Positions 58,901 to 64,000 of a stretch of DNA of 64,000 bases are shown here, piece by piece; position 1 is the first letter of the stretch; every line of letters starts with the position of its first letter. The notes below the pieces were generated by a model, which was not told the origin of the DNA, searched no databases, and saw only the letters and a list, made by a program, of their open reading frames with translations. Source of the DNA: Mytilisepta virgata (lineage: Eukaryota; Mollusca; Bivalvia; Mytilida; Mytilidae). Location: the NCBI GenBank assembly GCA_028015205.1, contig CM051516.1, positions 56,548,230-56,612,229 on the forward strand, read 5' to 3'. Made by a program: the position numbers and the translations under genes.

Positions 58901-60299
58901 TAGGAATACGACAGTTGTTTTCCAGTTGCTCCGCTGGTTGATATGGTTGAGCTTCTTTTCGGTTTTGTCAGTACGTATTGAATGTACCTTGTAGTACAGT
59001 ACTATTGTTATGACTTGTATTTTCGAAAATTGCAAATTCAAGCTCGCGACGTAAACTCGTCTTTCATTTTTCAATTTATGCATTTTATTTCTATACAATA
59101 TTGCCATGCACCATACACAGATTGAAGATGAATTTCGTAAGAAAAAGGACGAGACGTTCTTTGTGAAAATCTTGGCTCATCAACTTCTTGCTCAGACATC
59201 GGTGACCTTTTTACAAATTCTGAGTAACTGCTGCAAGCTCTTGCATATCATATAAGTTGAGATATGTATACCCCGTAAGCGGGTGAAGTAGGTATATTGC
59301 TGCTAAGGTGTGGAAAATTTATAATTTCAAAATTGAACCCGTCACGTTTGTCATAGATTCTGGTACTGATTGCAATTTTTGAAGTTTGACCCCTGTGAGC
59401 ACCAAGTTGAGAAAATCAAAATTAAAAACATTTTTTTCCAAAGCCATTTCGTTCCTTTGGTTTATTGAATATGCGTTTCTGACAAATTTGGGCCCTCTGA
59501 ATTCTTTTTCTTTGTATTTGTACTGTACATTAGCTGTCTGGATACTCTGAAAACAACACTCTTTCGTCCTGAATTTTGGTGTGGTCTATAATAAAACCAG
59601 AGTGTTAAATTTTCTTGTAAGATAGGTGGTTATTCTTTGTCTTTTCTTTTATATTTTACAGCATTGTTCTAAACGTACATATTTGAAATGTTTGTATCTT
59701 ATTACATTCTTGTGTGTGTAAGTATCGAAGATATATGTTGTTGTGTATTTTATGTCTGGGTGTTTTGCAGTTTTAGGTCTTAATTTTTAGGTTTTTTTAG
59801 CTTTATTGTAAAGACTGTAACACACTGAATATTTAATGACATGCAATTATCCTTTTTTCATATACTTATTGTTATACTCAGGTGTTCCAATTATTTTCCC
59901 GTCGCACTATAGATGATAGATGCAAACTTCTATCTCCGGCTGATAGACACATATAACTTCATGTTATGAGGAATAATAGGTATATCCTGTATATGTCAGT
60001 AAAATTTCGATAAAAGATGGGTGTTGTTTTTATAGTCTTGCCTTGGGCAGGCCAATTTAAAAACAAATGTATTAGGCTAACATCTTTCTTTTTGCCTTTT
60101 AAAAGTACATTTCACTTTCTGCGAAATATCTATTAAAATTCATTATTACAACACGCTCCACAAAGTGTCAGTCAAAGGCTGATAAACCATCACTATATTG
60201 ATATTGTCATGATTGTGTTTATTTTTGTCAAGCCTGCGACTGTTGTCGCAGAAGCGAGACATAGCGATCCTACATTCCGTCGTCGTCGTCGGCGTTAAC

Positions 60300-60930
60300 A
60301 TTTACATTCACTAATTACTTTCTTAAACCATCCTGGATTTAAACCAAACTTGTACAGAAGCTTGTTGATGATCAAACGATAGTATCCAGAGGAAAATTGT
60401 TTTCCCAATTTATCTCATTTTACTTACAATTGCACTTAGTTTTTCTCCCAGTTAACATTACATACAGTCTGCAGTTAAAGTTTTTAAAACATTAATTACT
60501 TTCTTAAACCATCCTGGATTTAAACCAAACTTATACACACGCTTGTTGATGGTCAAACGATAGTATCCAGAGAAAAATTGTTTTCCCAATTTATCTCATT
60601 TTACTTACAAATGCACTTAGTTTTTTTCCCAGTTAACATTACATACAGTCTGCAGTTAAAGTTTTTAAAACATTAATTACTTTCTTAAACAGTTCTGAGT
60701 TTTTACCAAACTTGGACGGAAGCTTGTTCATGATCAAACGATAATATCCAGAGGATTTTTTCCCAATTTTTCCTCATTTTAGTTATAAATGGACTTCGTT
60801 TTTTTCCCAGTTAACATTACATACAGTAGTCTGCAGTTAAAATTTTTAAAATATTAATTACTTCCTTAAACCATACTGATTTTTACCAAACTTCGACAGA
60901 AGCTTCTTCATGATCAATAAATAACATGTA
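60300..60930 (+). repeat. 181-bp tandem repeat, about 3.5 copies
   Basis: TAATTACTTTCTTAAACCAT starts recur at about 60312, 60493, 60674 and 60855. Each is followed by TTTACCAAACTTG-like, TCAAACGATAGTATCCAGAG and CCCAGTTAACATTACATACA blocks. A leader with GTCGCAGAAGCGAGACATAG and a GTCGTCGTCGTC run lies just upstream. Confidence 0.85.
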
Positions 60931-61203
60931 GAGAAAAATTATGTACATTCAACTATTACACTGAAAACATAGACAACAGCGAAATCAGGCGAGACACTTG
61001 GTTCCGTGGAAACTTTAACCTTAAGAATTTTGTTTGTTTGATTGTTTGTTTGTTTGTTAATTGCCTGACCGGTTTGGGTGTAAAATACAAATGAAGTTAT
61101 TAAATAAAAAAGATGAGAAATCAATTGTCATTTATATAACATTTTATTTTAAGATTTGCAACAAAATTACTTAACAAGCATATACGTAGAAGAGTTATAT
61201 AGA

Positions 61204-61377
61204 TATATCGTAATGATTCAGGATGAATGCTGTATCTTTTATCTGCTTGGCGTAGAACAGCTGGTTGATGGTACATTATACTGTAAAAAATATATCGTAA
61301 TGATTCAGGATGAATGCTGTATCTTTTATCTGCTTGGCGTAGAACAGCTGGTTGATGGTACATTGTATTGTAAAAAA
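61204..61377. repeat. 87-bp exact-like tandem duplication
   Basis: Two nearly identical 87-bp units (TATATCGTAATGATTCAGGA to GATGGTACATTATACTGTAA) lie head to tail at 61204-61290 and 61291-61377. Because 87 is a multiple of three, both strands keep open frames through the duplication. No family is recognised. Confidence 0.85.
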
Positions 61378-62219
61378 TTCAGAATAATGTGTTGTTCAAT
61401 TAAGATTATTTCTAAAAATATAATCCACTAGTATTCTCAACGTAGAATTAAATAACGAATTTTAAAAAAAAATGTTTTCAAGCAAACCACGAAAGTGTCA
61501 TTTATTTTGTTTTTATTTAGGTTGTCATATTAAGATCCATATGTACTTCCGACCTTTGAAAATTCTTCCCAAGAGCATTCCTGGCCACGGTAAATACAAA
61601 AAGGCTTCTTTTTATTCCTTAATTCTGTATTTGCATCTTTATTTTCACAATTGTCCAGGTAATCAAATGAATTATAGGGCTTCCAAAACTACTATTCTGA
61701 AAAGGTGCACTTCTTAAGAAAACATGTATGCATTGGTGGCCCATTTTGAAAATTAAGAGAAGTTCGGGGCAAAATATTTGAAGTTGAATAATTTCATAAA
61801 GATTTTAGAGCCGAACGACTACCTAAACGGGCCGAATACTAAACCAGAAACCGCGTCATTAACCAAAAATCTTGATAAAACTGTTGAACCTGGGGGACAG
61901 AACCATTTACTTCAGTGGTTTCAATAAGGATTTTACCATAACTTTAAATCAAAGAACAAAACATTGATATTTCAATACTATTAAAAATTATTATGCTTCC
62001 TGTAAGAATGTCCTTTGATAATTAGATATATATAATCATTATTCATATCTGAATCTTCAAAGCGTTTTATGATAGGCAATCTGCGCATTACTTTCTAACA
62101 ATTATTGACACCCTTTGGGTCGAACACTATGTGTTCACCCTTGGCTACTATTTTCGCATAGTCAATGCTAACACAACATTATTAAATAACTAAGACACTC
62201 TCCTCTGATTGGTTATTCT

Positions 62220-62305
62220 AGGTGTTGGATTTCGAATCTCGAATTTAAGATATCGAATGTCGAATTTCGAACTTCGGAAATTGAATCTCGAATTTCAAAT
62301 CTCGT
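62220..62305. repeat. TCGAAT-rich short repeat
   Basis: Words of the type TCGAATTTCGAA and TCGAATCTCGAAT recur about eight times in 85 bp, many of them palindromic. Confidence 0.7.
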
Positions 62306-62485
62306 GTGATCCTTCTGGGCTTTCGTACATGTAGTTGAGGTCTGTATTGTGGTTTCTTGTCACATTTATCTTCGTTTTACGCCGTTTTTGAAGTAGTGCT
62401 CTAAATGTTAAATATTTATTTTTTTCATGAGCATAAATTATAGTGAACAAAGTTATTAAATGCTATTTGTAACATATTTTCTTAC

Positions 62486-63686
62486 CGTTGAGCCCTGAGG
62501 AAAAACTGCCAGAGGATTTCCACCAATCTCTAAAATAATACGTGTGTTTGGAGGGGAGATAAGTTCGTAGTATCCAGTGAAAGAGGTTATAGGACCATAT
62601 TCATCGTATATTTGTGTCAATAGTTGTCCAGAATGGTCAAATTGTTGAGATCCATATCCAGTCTTCCAGTCTGGTCTTTTCACAGCAGTAAAGCCACAAA
62701 TGGATGACGATAATTTGTCAACAGTGGTCGAATTTATACTGTACATGTATGCCTTTGAAATGTATGAATATAGATACATGTATACATGTATTTAGAGTAC
62801 ATATCATAGATTTATATGTATCATCTGTTATAAACCACGCATTACAGCCTATAGCACTTCTAAGTTTACATTTTACTCACTATATATATATATATTGTGA
62901 TCGACAATAAAGGAATGGGGAAAGGAAAATACGAACACAACCCTTGTTATACCGGAACATAAGACAAAAACCAGTGATTAGCTCTTTTATTACTGTTCTT
63001 CATCTTGGAAGTTTTTATAACAAGTAAGTTAGTGGGTTTTAAATCTGTTTAATTGTCGTCATTCCTCATATTTAAATGATGTAAACTTTTTAAATAAATT
63101 TAAATTATGCAGTTTAGGATAAAACAAAAATAAATTTAGTCTTAAGAGTTAATTTTTTTTTTTTTTCGAAGCATTTGAACTGGATGTTTCTCTTTGTATT
63201 TATTACAGATTGCAAAATAATATGTTTAAAGGACGAAAATGTGAAGAATTAGTCTGTCATTACTTTACAGTAGATCCAATCTAAAATTTATACTTAACTT
63301 ACTAATAAGTTGCAAAATAATTATTTAATATGGTAATTTAGATTACTTTCTTTGGTATAATGTATAACTTAAAACAGTAATAATACATACACTGTAGTAG
63401 ACCTTGTATAGATCTACAGGTGTTTCTATCTTCCAGTGTGTCACTAAAAAGGACGTTAACACGAGAATAACTGGTTTTGTTACTGGTCCACGTGGTCGGA
63501 TGGCTATTTCATAAGAGTTGAAGACGTTATCGCCATATATTCCAATTACATGAACTTCGTAGTGAGAGTTATCGGCCGTTGTACAACTATGGAGGTCATA
63601 ATAGTCACGTATATAGGTGTCAGAAGGATCCTTGTATCCAATAGCTGTAGGGGGGTCTTTCCTTACAGAACAGTTTCCAACCTCAG
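62486..63686 (-). CDS. Partial paralogue of the TSP1-type receptor gene (two exons)
   Basis: Two minus-strand exons, 63686-63391 (296 nt, the same length as its counterpart) and 62752-62486 (267 nt against 264), match the two unnamed exons of the gene at 34554-50246. Shared blocks are DPPTAIGYKDP, SCTTADN, HVIGIYGD, PRGPVTKPVILVLTSF, then KRPDWKTGYG, YGPITSFTGYYEL and EIGGNPLAVFP. Phases match the complete gene (2-nt entry, then 0/0). Upstream exons would lie beyond 64000. Downstream stalk, TM and tail exons were not found in the 3.9 kb to the left, so the gene may be truncated, have a different C-terminus, or be a pseudogene. Confidence 0.8.
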
Positions 63687-64000
63687 CTAAATTTTATACA
63701 TATAATATATATATATATATTATTACAAAAAAATCAATATAAAACGAATGAACACAATAAACTGTAAATATCTGTAATTTCGTTATATATTAAATAGAAA
63801 CGTATTGCTTCTAAAGATTCGAGTTGTCTGTCAATCTGGGTTTTTAAGTGACAGTAACCATACACCCTAAACCATCGACTATGTTAAAAATAATAAATTA
63901 TTAATTGTTATACTTGTGTAACAAAGTAAAAAGGTTATAATCAGCAAATTTACTACAGTTTGTTTATGGAATGAAATTGTACTTAAAAATTCATTGTCGT
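63687..64000. other. Intron or upstream sequence of the partial paralogue
   Basis: This is AT-rich with a short TA microsatellite near 63705-63720. No further exon is recognisable before the window ends. Confidence 0.5.

Larger units (their letters stand above)
58901..62485. other. Intergenic or intronic stretch left of the partial paralogue
   Basis: It contains tandem repeats at about 60300-60930 and 61204-61377 and otherwise AT-rich sequence. I searched the minus strand for stalk, TM or tail exons matching the complete TSP1-type gene and found none that I would support. Confidence 0.45.

Overview
The window looks like molluscan, most likely bivalve (mussel-type), nuclear DNA. It is AT-rich and intron-rich, with small exons in long introns, tandem families of secreted and surface lectin-like genes, tRNA-derived SINEs, Penelope-like relics and many small inverted-repeat elements. 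The species call is inference from repeat character and gene content, not from a search. No rRNA gene, stand-alone tRNA gene, CRISPR array or bacterial operon is present.

Plus strand, 1-32 kb: three tandem C-type-lectin genes share an identical five-exon, phase-conserved design: copy A (1223-7337), copy B (19038-25488) and copy C (28700-31976). Copy A carries an in-frame TGA in exon 4 and looks like a pseudogene or null allele. B and C are open (173 and 169 aa). Between A and B sits a five-exon type II membrane protein (9312-13208, 606 aa): cytosolic tail, TM segment, cysteine-rich Ly6-like module, EGF domain and a C-terminal IgGFc-binding-protein N-terminal domain.

Minus strand, 34.5-64 kb: a complete ten-exon gene (50246 down to 34554, 472 aa) encodes a type I receptor-like protein: signal peptide, thrombospondin type 1 repeat, six-cysteine module, two conserved exons that I cannot match to a named domain, Thr/Pro stalk, TM segment, and a cytoplasmic tail with PPxY-type motifs. 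A second, partial paralogue (63686-62486) repeats the two unnamed exons and runs off the right edge.

Between those two paralogues is a 6,662-bp mobile element (51950-58611) with a perfect 6-bp target duplication (AACGGC) and about 1.1-kb terminal inverted repeats. The arms are dense in ETS, NRF1, CRE and E-box sites. The interior has large TGCTCATC-type minisatellites, a degenerate telomere-like CCTAAC block and four small minus-strand genes: a short protein with a Bcl-2 BH1-like stretch, a tandem PC4-like protein, a four-cysteine zinc protein and a C2H2 protein. The ends resemble Maverick/Polinton elements, but no polymerase, integrase, ATPase or capsid gene is visible. I read it as a non-autonomous, virus-derived element with accessory cargo, and it is the best candidate here for something undescribed.

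The rest is repeat-rich. It includes several copies of a dispersed repeat carrying hammerhead-ribozyme-like cores, Penelope-like GIY-YIG fragments (one apparently split by an insertion), a retroposon with a 15-bp target duplication, two SINEs, several MITEs and palindromes, and minisatellites. Exon coordinates were derived by hand from splice signals, phase and paralogue comparison. Every gene model sums to a multiple of three, but none is confirmed by transcripts.
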